The notes: generated by a model from the letters alone, not told the origin. 64,000 nucleotides of DNA from Macrobrachium rosenbergii (GCF_040412425.1 NC_089768.1:699001-763000), one strand, 5' to 3'. Counted from the first letter of the stretch, positions 33,902 through 45,110 are shown. A program made the numbers and translations.

Positions 33902-35200
33902 TTCGCAAAGTGATCAGCCGAGTGATGATCACTCCGAATCTCAGAATGACTTTGGTGGCACCCAAATGGCCACAGGCCATTTGGTATCCCAACCTGCTAG
34001 CTCTCCTCTCCGAGATGCTGAGAGAGATCCCCCCCAGCCCAACCTGCTGTGTCAACCTCACGTAGAGCGGTACCACCAGGTAGTGCAGTCCCTGTGTCTT
34101 CATGGCTGAAGGTTATCCACCATCTCTTGCGAGGGAGAGGCTTTTTGCATCACGCAGCAACGGAGATGGCCGGGTACCTTAGACGATCCTCCGCAGCGGC
34201 ATACCAGGGGAAGTGGTCCATCTTCTGAGGTTGGTGTCGTGGATGGGGTATCTCTCCGGTCGGAACTACTGTTCAACAGGTCACAGACTTCCTCGTCTTC
34301 CTTCGCCGAGAGAAGCTTCTCTCCGTTTCAGCTGTAAAAGGCTACCGCGCCGCACTCGGCCTAGTCTTGCAGCTGAAAGGAGAAGATATCTCCTCCTCCT
34401 TCAAGATTTCTCTACTGATGAGAAGCTTCGAAAGGTCTTGCCCACCCAGGGACCTCAGGCCCCCTGCGTGGGATGTGACTCTCGTTCTAAGGAGCCTGAC
34501 TCGTGCACCATACGAGCCTTTACGAGAGTCATCAGGCGGAGCTGACCTTCAAGACCATCTTCTTACTGGCCCTGGCATCGGCAAAGAGAGTTGGCGAACT
34601 GCACGGACTTTCCTTCAATGTTAAACACTCGAGGGGATGGGGATCAGTTACGCTCAATTTTGTCCTGGATTTCGTAGCGGAGACTCAGAATCCTTCGGTC
34701 CATGACACGGTTTGAGTCCTTCACAATCCCCTCCCTAGAGTACTTTGTAGGTAATGAACCAGACGAGATGCTACTGTGCCCTGTTAGAGTGCTGCAGCGC
34801 TATCTGAAGAGGACTCGACGTTTTCAGCCTGAGTGTCGACAACTCTTTGTCAGTACTGGCTCGACCAAGAAAGAAGTGTCCAAGAACACAATCTCTTTCT
34901 GGCTTTGTTCATGAGATGATAAGGAGAGCGTATTCTGCTGCTGGAGAAGACGACACCGGTACACTTCGTCCGAGAGCTCACGAAGTCCGCAGCATTGGTC
35001 CGTCCCTCGCATTCCAGAAGAATATGTCGGTTCCTCAGGTGTTAAAGGCAGGTGTGTGGTCCCAACAGACCACCTTCACCTCCTACCTTCAGGATGTTGC
35101 TCACAAGTCCTTGGACACTTTTTCCTTGTGTCGTATGTGGCTGCTCAACAAATTGTGTAGCTTACCCGGCTCCTCTAACAGGACAGTTTGCATCTCGCCT
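33900..35200 (+). pseudogene. DIRS-A copy 2 tyrosine recombinase
   Basis: Read in several frames. The amino part is degraded but includes SVSAVKGYRAALGLV-like codons near 34330. Catalytic boxes: Arg in ASAKRVGELHGLS (about 34586), a connecting segment SLEYFVGNEPDEMLLCPVRV, then His and Arg in RAHEVRSIG (about 34979 and 34988), Trp in AGVWSQQ (about 35057) and Tyr in TSYLQD (about 35084). The full R, HxxR, W, Y set is therefore kept, while the frame is broken at least four times. It is more distant from DIRS-B and DIRS-C than those two are from each other. Confidence 0.75.
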
Positions 35201-35689
35201 AAGATGTACAGTTATGATTGGGAGAACGAATGTGGAGTGACTGGCCTCTCTTCTTTCTCCCCATCCTGGCTCTCTTCCCACGGGCAGGGAGCAGACATGC
35301 CGTTACATGCTGGATCTGGCGGTCGATGCAGGTAAGCACCCAACGGGAGCTCCCATTCTATTTTCCATTCAGGTTTATAGAAGCAACCCCACTCCTTCCC
35401 CTTGCAAGGGGGTGAAGGAGACCATGACAATAAGACAAACCCAATGCTTGTGATTGCCTTAGTGTCACCGACTCCAAGTTCTTCCTCGCTTACTTTGCGT
35501 GAACTGACGATTCCTCTTTCATGCAAAGGGACCCAGAAGTCTGACAATTGATCCCGCGTTTCTTACAACCCGATCATTTTGTCAGAGGCAGTTTTCCCTT
35601 CCTCGCGCTATCAACCAGGAAGGGAACACAAGGTGTGGTGAACTCCAGTCAGTTCATAGAGACTCACTCAGATTCCTCCCTCCAACCAG

Positions 35690-35800
35690 TGAGTCTTCCT
35701 AATGTAAAGGACCAACAGTTAGTATATCGTGTCGGAACAAATCACAATTTTTAAAGGTAAATTGTATTTTTCTTAACTATACAAACCCGAGGTCCTTTAC
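35690..35800. repeat. DIRS-A copy 2 internal complementary region
   Basis: The left half complements a DIRS-A left tip (ATATCGTGTCGGAACAAA) and the right half complements the right tip (GTATTTTTCTTAACTATAC, CGAGGTCCTTTACATTA). The left half fits the A1 tip (GTTCCGACACG) better than the actual A2-type tip of this copy (GTTCCAACACG). Confidence 0.8.
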
Positions 35801-36045
35801 ATTACATTTCATGCCCACCTCATGCCACCCCTCAATCTGATACCTGGGCTGAAAGGCAAATTGAAATGTTTACATCCAGGCAGGTGGTACTCCCGCCTCC
35901 CAGACGGTAGTTAACTGCCTAACCACCTTGTTCGAAAGTTCAACAGCCGTTTCCAGCCTACACTGAAAGTAATTCCTAATGTAAAGGACCTCGGGTTTGT
36001 ATAGTTAGGAAAAATACAATTTACTTTTAAAAAATGTGATTTTTT
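35801..36045 (-). repeat. DIRS-A copy 2 right ITR (A1 type)
   Basis: The complement contains TTGAACTTTCGAACAAGG. It ends with GTTAGGAAAAATACAATTTA and TTTTAAAAAATGTGATTTT near 36045. This uninterrupted end is the empty-site reference for the DIRS-C insertion at 45316. Confidence 0.8.
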
Positions 36046-37779
36046 CAGCAGTATTAGTTGGTTATGAACCCTTAATCTCTCATTTTGTGATTGGAAGAGA
36101 GATGCTTATCAAGTTTAGAGGATCCACTGAATATAGGATGCTCCTAGTAGTATACCTTGGTGGCTGTAGGAGGATTGATTTTTGGTTCTATTCCTTCTGT
36201 AGTATATTTCCCTGGAACATCCTTTAAGAAAATTCTTTTAAACCTTCTTTTAGGAAGTTCTTTTAAAACTTCCACATGATTCTGATGTTCACGCTTACAC
36301 CATAACCAACTTGTGCTAGAGCGAGGTTTGTCTGGTGCGGACAGAGGATCTATCCTCAAGTTTGCAAGAGGTTCAACTACTAAAGTTTTCAGAGGTAGTG
36401 GTTAGTTTCTCTCTTCTGGAGTTGGGCTTTTTTTTTTTTTTTTTTTTTAACATTAGTTTAACCAGACCACTGAGTTAATATTAACTCTCCTAAGGCTGGC
36501 CCAAAGGATTAGACAAGCTATTTAAACTCTAAGAATTTAATTAAAACTAGCGACATATGTTAATCTAAGAACTAATTAAGTTAATTAGGAATATATTATA
36601 AATTATTGTATTAATCTTATATTTTATCATATAAATGATTGAATTTAAGTGATTTTAAAATATTAAAAAGTGAAAATTTGTCATTTTCTGACAGTATATC
36701 TTTAAAGGAATATCTTCTAAATAAAATGTCTCTTTGGATTCTATATTTTGGACATACCTTTAAAATATGCTTTATTGTTATTTGTACATTACATATTTTT
36801 TATAGGTATAGGGGCATGGGGGTTACTCATCAGGTAACCATGTGTCAGTTTAGTGTGACCAATTCTTAGCTGTGTCAACATTACCGAAAACCTGCAGCAA
36901 TTCTGATAGGATGATGGCCACGGGTCTACAGTTTCTTTTATTTCTCTTAATTTATTGTTAAGACTGCTTTCCCTCCAGTCATTTTGCCATTTCTTCTAAA
37001 TCACCGCTTTACTGTATGTAGTATAATCTTCTAATGGTAATAATTCTGCTGATATTGGGAGTGTTCTAGCCTCTTTTCCCGGGCATACACCTCTATAGGC
37101 AACTTTTAAGTCCTTAGTTTCCTAGTGACTCTAAATGCTGTCGGTTCCAGCTATTAGAGGTTTTAGTTCTTTGTCTTCCTATGTTTTAGTTAATGCTCTA
37201 CAAGACATTGCTTACAACTTGGACCCCAGCAGGTCTATAGGGTGTAATTAAGGTCCCTGGTACACCATAACTTTTTGGGAACCTTGCTGGGTTTAATTTT
37301 TGCCTCCAAAGCTGTTTGAGTCTTCAGTAAAAGCCTCTTGGAGCATTTAAACCCTCTTTTGGTATCCCTAGGGCCTGTGAAATGGTAGGAGAATTCCAAG
37401 TGTTGCAGAATGCTGCCTTTTGCATTGAAGGTAATAGTCTTTTGTTCCTGACCTTGGTTGAAAGCAAAAATATCTATTTTGAGGCATTTCCTTTTTCAGG
37501 GTTGTTAAATGCAGGCTGGACCTTATTTAAAGGTATTGAGTTTGACACTTTTATGCCATGGTTTGGTAGTTAGAGTGTACTCAAATAAAATAAGCCTATT
37601 AAAGACAATATTAATCATTTTATGTATAAGGAGGAGCAAACACTACTATGCCTAAATGCACTGCCCCGTTTTCCATTATTTGGTCAAATTAACACAGGTA
37701 ACCTCATCCTGAGTTATAACCTTACTGGAGGTAATTATTCATTATGAAAATTTTATTGGATGTACTCAGCCACTGAGAT
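36046..37779. other. Non-coding flank, poly-T at 36427-36448
   Basis: AT-rich. It may contain the decayed 5' half of DIRS-E, but I could not read any gag or RT motif. A 63-codon frame starting near 36036 has no recognised motif. Confidence 0.4.
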
Positions 37780-39267
37780 AAGTAATAGCAATGGAAGGGG
37801 TTCAACAGCAAGAGGTTGGCTGTAGACAGGGGGCTGTGGGGATCCCTTGTCATGGACCTGCTTAAGACTGAGGGGAGTTTTCTTTTTGCCAATTTGATGT
37901 CCACCAGTGCAGGGTCCTCTAGCTTGGGCAGGGACACCAAGCTGTTCCCTGGTAGGTCTAGACTGTCATGCCTTTCTTACTTTTGCTAGGTATCAGGAAG
38001 TCATCAGTGTATTAGGGCAACTTTGTAAGTTTTCTCTTGGTGTTTGTTACCCCAGGTGACCAGGGAGGGCTGGGTTTCCAGTTTCTTTCAGTGGTGGATG
38101 CAAGCAACCAAGAGATGAAAGGTTTCATCACAATCCTATGGTCCATGGTTCTGGTGAACTCAAGGTAAGATCTCGCAGTAATGCGATTATCAGTGCTCAG
38201 AGAGAATCTACTAATCGATTCTGCCAACACCAGTGGTCAGGGTTTAAGTCATGGTCCCACGCGAAGAGTTTTTTCCAACACCAATACCCCTGTAAACAAT
38301 ATGGTTAGGTTTCTGTTGTTTCTCAAGCATGAGGAAACTTCTTGGTAGCAGCCTTTAAGGCTAAAAGCCATGTTGGCTTTGGGTATAGGCTTGTCTGAGG
38401 ACAAAGACATTTAGATGTTTTTCAAGGTGTTAAGGTGGAGTTTCCCAGGTCTCTGCTACGTAATTTACCTTGGAATCTGTGTGCGGTTCTTCAGTTCATT
38501 ATTTTGTTGCCCTTTGAACGGTTTAGAACAAGCTCCTTGTAAAAAAGTTTCTATGAAAACTTCACAGTAGCCTTCGACACAGCTAAAGAGTGAGAGAGCC
38601 ACAATCTTAGCCAGTCAGATAAGGTAGGCCTTGCTAAGACAAGGCAGTTATTTTTGCCTTATTTTGGGCTAAGTACAGTTTTGGGCTAGGCCTTTACCTA
38701 CAACAGTATCTTTACTGGAGTCACTAGGGGATGAGGAACTTGACCCCTTGGGAGCCCAGTACGGACTTTCAGAATTGTTGGAATAGCACTAAAAGGATTA
38801 AACTTAATGTAAAGGTTCTATGTATAGTGATTTGGAAACAGAGCTTCTGAAGAGTACGAATGCAATGTCCTTTTCAGTAGGTCTTTGGTTAAGGACTTTC
38901 CTGCTAATTTATATCCTTAATGGGAGGTAAACACGTGAGCAATGTCTAAAACTTTTAATTTGGAAAGAACTCATCCTTGGATAAGATATTGAAGTCACTC
39001 AGTGGCATGGTACTTGTTAGTTATCCATCGTTGGCTCTGTAGGGTTTTGTCACAGTAACCCTACCCCTCTTTCTGCAAAAGAGGGGTTATCTCCAAAGAG
39101 ACCTCAGGTATCTTCATGATGAGGACCTCTTACCCGAGTGACAATCCTCCTAAGGTGGCAGTAATAGCCAATGGATTGAATTCACTAGGTAAACAAACAC
39201 TTGTTTTGTTACTAAGTAGCCTTTAAAGAGTTGGCTGATCTCCACTTTGCCCACCTCCTTTTTCAAG

Positions 39268-39366
39268 TGTGGGAATATAATGGAGAGGTAAGGTTCATTT
39301 CAAAGATATAAATACTTAATTTAAATTTTATTTTTAAATACCCACCTCTCCATTATATAAATTGTC
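39268..39366. repeat. DIRS-E internal complementary region
   Basis: TATAATGGAGAGGTAAGG at the left and CCACCTCTCCATTATATAA at the right face each other around AAATACTTAATTTAAATTT. The right half complements 39546-39605 (TATATAATGGAGCAGTAAG, AATTAAGTATTTATATT). Confidence 0.8.
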
Positions 39367-39606
39367 CTCCCTACCTCCCCACATTCAAAGTGGACAGAAG
39401 TAGACTGACCAGCAATGAGCGTTTGTACCTATCGGTCCCCTGGTCGGAGGTGGGGTAAGTAAGATGGATAGAAGACGGATCGTCATAGAAAACCAAAAGT
39501 TCTTGTTTTTTGCTTCAGTCTGTTGAAATACTGCTGACAGGGAAGCTATATAATGGAGCAGTAAGCATTTAAAAAATAAATCGTAAATTAAGTATTTATA
39601 TTTTTT
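39367..39606 (-). repeat. DIRS-E right ITR
   Basis: Between the ICR and the terminal AAGTATTTATATTTTTT. The inner part (CTACCTCCCCACATTCAAAG) resembles the style of the DIRS-B and DIRS-C ITR inner ends, but no left partner is available to test it. Confidence 0.6.
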
Positions 39607-39760
39607 ATTAAATATTTATTTCACTTCCACTTACCATTAGTATTGATAGCTTATGTAATATGTTTTGTGTACATTGAAACCTTGTAACTACATTAAAGAT
39701 GTTTTGTATAATGTTAATACAGCATGATATAATGATTGTAACTGGATTTTTCTTTCTAAG

Positions 39761-39906
39761 AATCAACAGAATCTGCTGGAGGGTCATTATCTCTGTTGGA
39801 TCGTCTTGAGCAGGCAAAGAAATTATTTTCAGACCCCAGTGATGTTCCCGCTGAGGATTCAGAGGATGTAATAATACTGTGGTTAACAAAGCTTTTGACA
39901 ACGAAG
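39761..39906 (+). CDS. Candidate host exon (unknown protein)
   Basis: 146 bp between a pyrimidine-rich acceptor (TTTTTCTTTCTAAG) and a consensus donor (GAAG/GTAAGTAG). One frame is open and reads STESAGGSLSLLDRLEQAK, KLFSDPSDVPAEDSEDVII and LWLTKLLTTK, a plausible soluble helical segment with balanced composition. The exon would enter in phase 2 and leave in phase 0. No similar sequence occurs elsewhere in the window and it overlaps no element. I do not recognise the protein family. A second exon-like block with matching entry phase lies at 41454-41517 inside DIRS-A copy 3. Chance is possible for so short a piece. Confidence 0.45.
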
Positions 39907-40423
39907 GTAAGTAGACATGTTAGTTTAGAAGTATCCCGTTGGACTCATAAATTCTTTGATAGGAAAACTAAAATGGTTTATTACATCATTATCATCTAAT
40001 ACTGGCCACTCCTGATTAATAGTAGTTAACCTTTTAGGTTAACTGGGTTATTTTCCATAGGGTAATCATAATTGATACATGGTTGTTCGGATAATGAATC
40101 AGATCTTTTCCTGTTAAAGATAGCTTATATCTCTGTGCCGATAGGCAATTCAGCATTCAAACAAAAGATCAGATGGCTGCCCAGATGACTGTCTAGTGCA
40201 CCTGTTTGCCACCAGGTGTGTTTTGAATCTTTTAGCTCTAGTCAGAATTCTCCTTGCCGCCATTGTGTACAGGCCCTTGTTGGTAATTCATGGCTGTTTG
40301 CTGCTATCATGGTATTGTACATTTATTTTTCCTAGGATGCCTTCCACTGGAATCAGGACTAAGAACGTCAAGTTCCATAAGAATAATTACCGTGTTAGCA
40401 GGATGTTGATGTTTTACGAGAGA
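39907..40423. other. Non-coding sequence, possible intron
   Basis: Lies between the candidate exon and the Tigger-like fragment. No repeat or frame that I recognise. Confidence 0.35.
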
Positions 40424-40600
40424 AGTGAACCCCTGTATTTGCGTTCTCACGATTCACAGACTCAGCAATTCGCAGGATTTTCTGTGGAACCTATCTATAA
40501 ATTCTTTGAGGGAAACTAACCCATTTGTGGATTTTTTCTCAGAGCAGTATTCTGTATTTTCATATTATTTTCATGACTAAATACTGTACTGTACCTACAT
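40424..40600 (+). mobile_element. Tigger/mariner-like terminal fragment, second copy
   Basis: AGTGAACCCCTGTATTTGCG and TTCTCACGATTCACAGACTC align with the reverse complement of 340-537. More diverged than that copy, with the first base or two altered, so the target site cannot be read. Confidence 0.5.
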
Positions 40601-41241
40601 ATATATTTTATGATAAAATAATGATTTACAGTATTAATTTTCAAATAATATTAAGTTGTTCCGACACAATATACAAACCCTTGGTCCTTTACATTAGGAA
40701 TTACTTTCAGGCGTAGGCTGAAACATTCCAGTTTGCTTTCGGCCATCATGCGTTGCTGACGTGTTTTCGTTCTCTCCGCCTGACTGTCGTTAAGCTCTTA
40801 TTATCCCGGTTGGAGCTTTCTGTATTTTTGTTTATATATACGTGTGTTTGATATTTATTAATACAAACCCACGATTTGTGATAACCTTGCATAAGCCGTT
40901 GTTCCCTGCCTGTGTCTTGGGTTTGACTGCCAAGGGCGTAACTGGAGTAGCGTAACCAAGTGGTAATGCTTCTCTTCCAGCAGCCCTTTACGTAAATACT
41001 GAAGGCGCCCCTGTACTTTCGGAGATATAGTTTGGGACGTAATAGCTTCACCCCTACATTCATTGGGACGTAAGAGTTCGTTCCCTTCTTGGGCTTCCGC
41101 CCTCAGTGTATAAGGGGCATCACTAATACCTTCTTACTTATGCTGAGTGTTGCTCGCTGCTTGCGCTTTGAGAATTACGGGCCGGGTGGGAGGTTGCGGT
41201 CGTCGTCAATATGTTCTGCTTCCATGGCGCCCTTGGTGGCC

Positions 41242-41564
41242 TCCCCTCCGTCCTTTTTTCTCTTCCCATATGTTCTTCCTCCCCTTTAGTAGATCTCTCT
41301 CCTTCGCCCTCTTCACCCGCTCGTCGGGCAAAGTCCAGGGGCGGGGAGCGATCGGGTGACCTCTTGTAGAGTGCCTCCTCCCGCTGCGTAGGGCAGTTCC
41401 CCCTTGTAGCAGGAGGAATCTCCCTCTGCTAATCATCTTTGCTTTTCTTTCAGGTTGACAGTGAGCATCGCAGACAGCTTGTAGTTGGCTGGATATATCG
41501 AAGGATATCTCAACCAGGTATGAAGCAGTCCCGGCATTCATTCAGTGTTGCTTCGGATCGACTC
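41242..41564 (+). other. 323-bp block with exon-like core, absent from DIRS-A copy 2
   Basis: Copy 2 reads CCCTTGGTGGCCACAGTACC without interruption. Copy 3 has CCCTTGGTGGC, this block, then CCACAATACC. Inside, 41454-41517 is a 64-bp open segment with a strong acceptor (TTTGCTTTTCTTTCAG) and a donor-like GTATGA. It reads VDSEHRRQLVVGWIYRRIS and ends in phase 1. Two bases (CC) are shared at the junctions. Confidence 0.6.
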
Positions 41565-43700
41565 CACAATACCTGGTTAGATGACATATTTCCACGCCGG
41601 GATCATTCTAACTCTTTCCCGCCGATGTGGATCGATCGCTGTCATTGCTGGTCTTCATGTATGCTGTTGCAATGCCTCCGGTGTATCTGTGGTCCATCTG
41701 CTCCTGCTGCTCCCTGTGTTATGCTCTTGTCAACTCGACGACAGGCTGTGGGCTGCTCTTCCTGGTCTCCTGCCACAGCTGCCCTGATCGTTCCTGTCGC
41801 TGCTGGTGACTTTCAAGTGACATTTCTGTCCGTTGCAGTAGCTCCTGCCTTCCGAACCGCTAACACAGCTCCTGCATCGGGTGTCCTGATCATGTCCGCT
41901 ACTTCTCCTAGTGGTCGTGCCTGGGGCCGCTTCCGTTGTGTTCCTGCCAGCTGCCCTGGAGGTTATGATGTCCGCCATCCTGTAGAAGATGTTGACGTGA
42001 AGGGGAAGGAAGTCGCCTTGTGGAAGTGACGTTCCTGGCCGTTGCAATAGCTCCTGCCCTCCGAACCTCTGCCGTAATTCTTGCATCGTCTGTCCTCCTG
42101 GCGGTCATGCCTGGGGCCGCTTCTGTTGTGTTCCTGCCAGCTGCCCCAGAGGTTACGATGTCCGCCACCCTGTAGAAGATGTTGGCGTGTAGATGAAGGA
42201 AGTCGCCCTGTTGAGGTGATGTTCCTGTCTGTTGCAGTAGCTCCTGCCTTCTGAACCGCTGCCGTAGCTCCTTCATCGGCTGTCCTGATCGTGCCTGCTG
42301 CTTCTCCTGGTGGTGGTGTCCTGGGCCGCGTCCGTTGTGTTCCTGCTGGACTGCCCTGGAGGTTACGATGTTTCGTAATCCACCATCCTGTAGAAGACGT
42401 CGGAGTGGAGGTGAAGGAAGCTTGCCCTGTGGAAGTAATGCCCGTCTTCTTCATCATATCTTCGATTGCATCTTCTGCTGCGTCTTCCCTTCCTCTCCCA
42501 GGTCTAAGGGGGTTCCTGAGAATCGGACAGACCCCGTCGGCCTGAAGGAGAGGAAGGCTGCTTCTTCCCTTGATGCCCTTGGACGTCTGGGGACTGCCTC
42601 CTTCCAAGGAGGCAGTGGGTCTCGTTGGCTCTTCCCGACCTTCAGGTTAGAAAACCGACCGCATAGCCCTGGGTTTTGTGTTTCTGAAGCTGCATGGCAC
42701 GCAGACCTCGGTTTGCGATCCCATTCCCAGTCCTAGAGGTTCAGCCTCTAAGACGGGCTGCAGCTGGGAATGGTCATCGCGAGTCAGCTCCGAGTGCTCG
42801 AGATTCTGTGGAATATCGAGTATCCCGATCTAGTCTGGAGAGATTTTCCTTGGCCCAGTTCGGGAGCAGTGCGAGAGAAAGGGCCGAGGCACCCAGGTGT
42901 CTCGGCTCCTCTTCCTGCCAGCACCGCAAGCGGTCCCCGAGTGTTTGCCAGTGCTCGGACAGGTTCCCAGCCTGGTCTCTCGATCCTGTCGGTTTGAACA
43001 TCAGAAGAAGCAGGGAAGAGATTTCCTTTGTGAGTCCTGCGGAACTTCTAAGGGACTGACTCTCTTCCGGGAGACGTCTCTCTTGTTGGCTCTTCCCGCC
43101 CTGGGGCGGGAACCGATTCGCATTCTCCTGTGGGATCTTGCGTTTCGTGGGCCGTGAGAGCGCAGCCTCTCGATGCCACGCCCTCGTTGCCAGTCTTGGA
43201 AGTCTGTGTCTAAGGCTGGTTCTGTGCTTGGCTCTTTTGATCTATTAGGAAACAAAGCAGCCGCTCCCGATTTTTGGAAGCCTCGTTGGTAGCTCAAATT
43301 CTACGAATTACAAGCGCTCTCCTTACGAGAGGGACAGGATGAGAGAAAGTGCCGAGACACCCAGGTGTCTGGTTGCCAGGACACCCAGGTGTCTGGGTGC
43401 TGAGACGCCCGGGTGTCTGGGTGCCGAGACGCTTGACCCAACCTCCTATGCAGCTACACAAGAAGCGGTTCTTGAGGCAGTACATCCCTGTGTGTTCAGG
43501 ACTGGGAGACTTTCCAGCTTTCCTTGCAAGCACAGGCTTTCTCGCCGAGCGGCAATGGATATAGCTGGATATCCCTTGAAGTCCTCTGCAACACTGTCCC
43601 AGGGACTGGATCTGTCTTCGCTGGTGGTGTCGTTCTCGGGTCAGAGTCGCTCGTCAAGTCTGGACTTTGTTGTCTTCTCCTCCGAGGGTTGCTTCTCTCC
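41565..43700 (+). pseudogene. gag: DIRS-A copy 3 gag-like region
   Basis: A2-type gag. From 41620 it parallels copy 2 (MWIDRCHCW in both). Imperfect repeats of about 200 bp fill 41790-42460, with GCTCCTGC, GTCCTGATC and GTTGTGTTCCTGCCAGCTGC recurring; copy 3 has about four where copy 2 has about two. From 42440 it again parallels copy 2 (CTTCTTCATCATATCTTCGA, AAGGAGAGGAAGGCTGCTTC). From 42720 on it diverges, with no Ser-rich basic block. A 24-bp minisatellite lies at 43354-43435. Frames change often and stops are present, so it is a pseudogene. The repeated segment has no fold that I recognise. Confidence 0.5.
43354..43435 (+). repeat. 24-bp minisatellite with ACACCCAGGTGT palindrome
   Basis: Three units of GACACCCAGGTGTCTGGGTG type; two have changed to GACGCCCGGGTGTCT. 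A single related unit occurs at about 42885. Confidence 0.85.
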
Positions 43701-44640
43701 CTTTCATTTGTGAAGAACGTAGGCCCTTGCGATCTAGTCTTCTATCTGAAGTAGCCTTCGTCTCCTCAGTCGAGAGTTAGCTACGGACGAGAAGCTTCTT
43801 CAGTCGTGCTGTCCCAGGGAACTGTTTCCTGGGTGGCATGCGACTCTCGTTTAGGGTTCCTGTCCGTGCTCTGCATGCGCCTTACGAGAGTCGTCGGGTA
43901 GAGATATGCCCTCTTAGGACCATCTCTCATCTTACCCTGGCCTTGGCATAGAAGATGGAAGAACAGGGATGGGGATCATACCTTGACTCCTTCTCGGATG
44001 TCGTAGGTGGACTCCGAATCCATTGGCATCCACTGTCGGGTTCGAGTTCCCCTCCTCATTGGACTTTGTGTTGATGATCCAGATCATTCTTTACTTTATC
44101 CTATTGGGAGCTGTGGTACTTTCCGAAAGGCTCAACATTTCTAACCTAGATGTCGTCAACGTTTTCACTAGTACTGTCTTTCCCAAGGAAGAAGTGTCTA
44201 AGGACACATCTTCCTCCTGACATTGTGAAGTGATCAAAGGAGGTACTTGGCAGCTGACGACGACGATACCGGTACCTTTCACTCGAGAGCTCACGAAGTC
44301 GATGGCTTGGTCCATCCCTCGCATTCCGGAAGTTTCTGTCGGTCTGGAAGCAAAACATGGTCTCTTAGACCACACTCTTGTCTTCTTCCTTCGGTCTTGC
44401 CCACAGGCCCTTGGAACCCTTTTTCCTTGGCTTTGTGGTGGCTGCTCAACAAGTTGTGTTGTCTTACCCGCTCCTTCAAGAGGACGAGTATCGTCTCGCC
44501 TAAGGTGTTGGTTCTGGAAGTGAGAAGGATTCCGAGAGTGACTGGCCTCTCTTCCTCCTCCTCCTCCGTCCTCCAACTTCTCCTCCATAGGGATGAGAAT
44601 AGGACTCGAACCAATAGCTGCTGGAACTGGCACTGATGCG
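43700..44640 (+). pseudogene. DIRS-A copy 3 tyrosine recombinase remnant
   Basis: Matches the last two thirds of the copy 2 recombinase. CTTACGAGAGTCGTCGGG (43880) and the connecting region are recognisable only in pieces. Near 44280 the box II region reads SRAHEVDGLV where copy 2 has RAHEVRSIG, so the catalytic Arg is lost through a small indel. The Trp and Tyr box region (44340-44400) is out of frame. The frame is broken at least five times. No RT or RNase H precedes it, so the copy lost about 2 kb between gag and recombinase. Confidence 0.65.
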
Positions 44641-44994
44641 GTAAGACTACACATCAAGCATCCGTTCTATTTTTCTTATAGAATCATAGGAGCAATTCCG
44701 CTCCTTCCTCTAGCAAGGGGAGGAAGGAGAGACTGGCAGTAAGGGAACCCTATCTCTGCTTTTCCTTACTGCCTCCGACTCTAGATCCTTCCAACCTATT
44801 TCGTAGGAGTTACGTTTCCTCACTCATGCGAAAAGGTCCAGTACCTGACATTTGATCTTGCAGTTCCTACACTCCGATCAATATGTCAGAGGCACGGTAC
44901 TCCTCCTCGCTCTTTCGACCAGGAGGAGTAACCCAGGTGTGCAGAACTCCAGTCAGTTCAGGAGACTCACTCAGATTCCTCCCTCCAACCAGTG

Positions 44995-45110
44995 AGTCTT
45001 CCTAATGTAAAGGACCGAGGGTTTGTATATTGTGTTGGAACAAATAACAATTTCTAGAGTAAATTGTATTTTTCCTAACTATACAAACCCGAGGTCCTTT
45101 ACACTTTATG
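44995..45110. repeat. DIRS-A copy 3 internal complementary region
   Basis: CCTAATGTAAAGGACCGAGG and ATATTGTGTTGGAACAAA complement a DIRS-A left tip, and TTGTATTTTTCCTAACTATA complements the right tip. Confidence 0.8.

Larger units (their letters stand above)
22117..36045 (+). mobile_element. DIRS-A copy 2, near full length, split by DIRS-B
   Basis: About 7.45 kb when DIRS-B (24771-31249) is removed. Order: left ITR, leader, gag (22340-24770 and 31250-32214), RT/RNase H (32230-33901), tyrosine recombinase (33900-35200), ICR (about 35690-35800), right ITR (to about 36045). All expected DIRS parts are present. The left ITR is A2 type and the right ITR A1 type, which points to a mosaic origin. 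All three coding regions are broken. Confidence 0.85.
37780..39606 (+). mobile_element. DIRS-E, decayed DIRS1-type element (right half)
   Basis: Recognised by structure: an ICR at 39268-39366 and a right ITR ending near 39606 that is the complement of the ICR right half. Upstream, 37790-38250 has words that could be a ruined RNase H start (tcatggacctgcttaagac, as in WWMDLLKT), and the sequence just before the ICR resembles the same position in DIRS-B and DIRS-C (GTGGCAGTAA, then CCACCTCC and AAGTGTGGGAA). No open frame is left and no left ITR was found. Confidence 0.6.

Noticed and set aside
36036..36227. Second host exon to the right of DIRS-A copy 2
   Set aside because: An acceptor-like TTTTTTCAG and a 63-codon frame exist, but the start lies inside the DIRS-A tip and there is no donor or motif.
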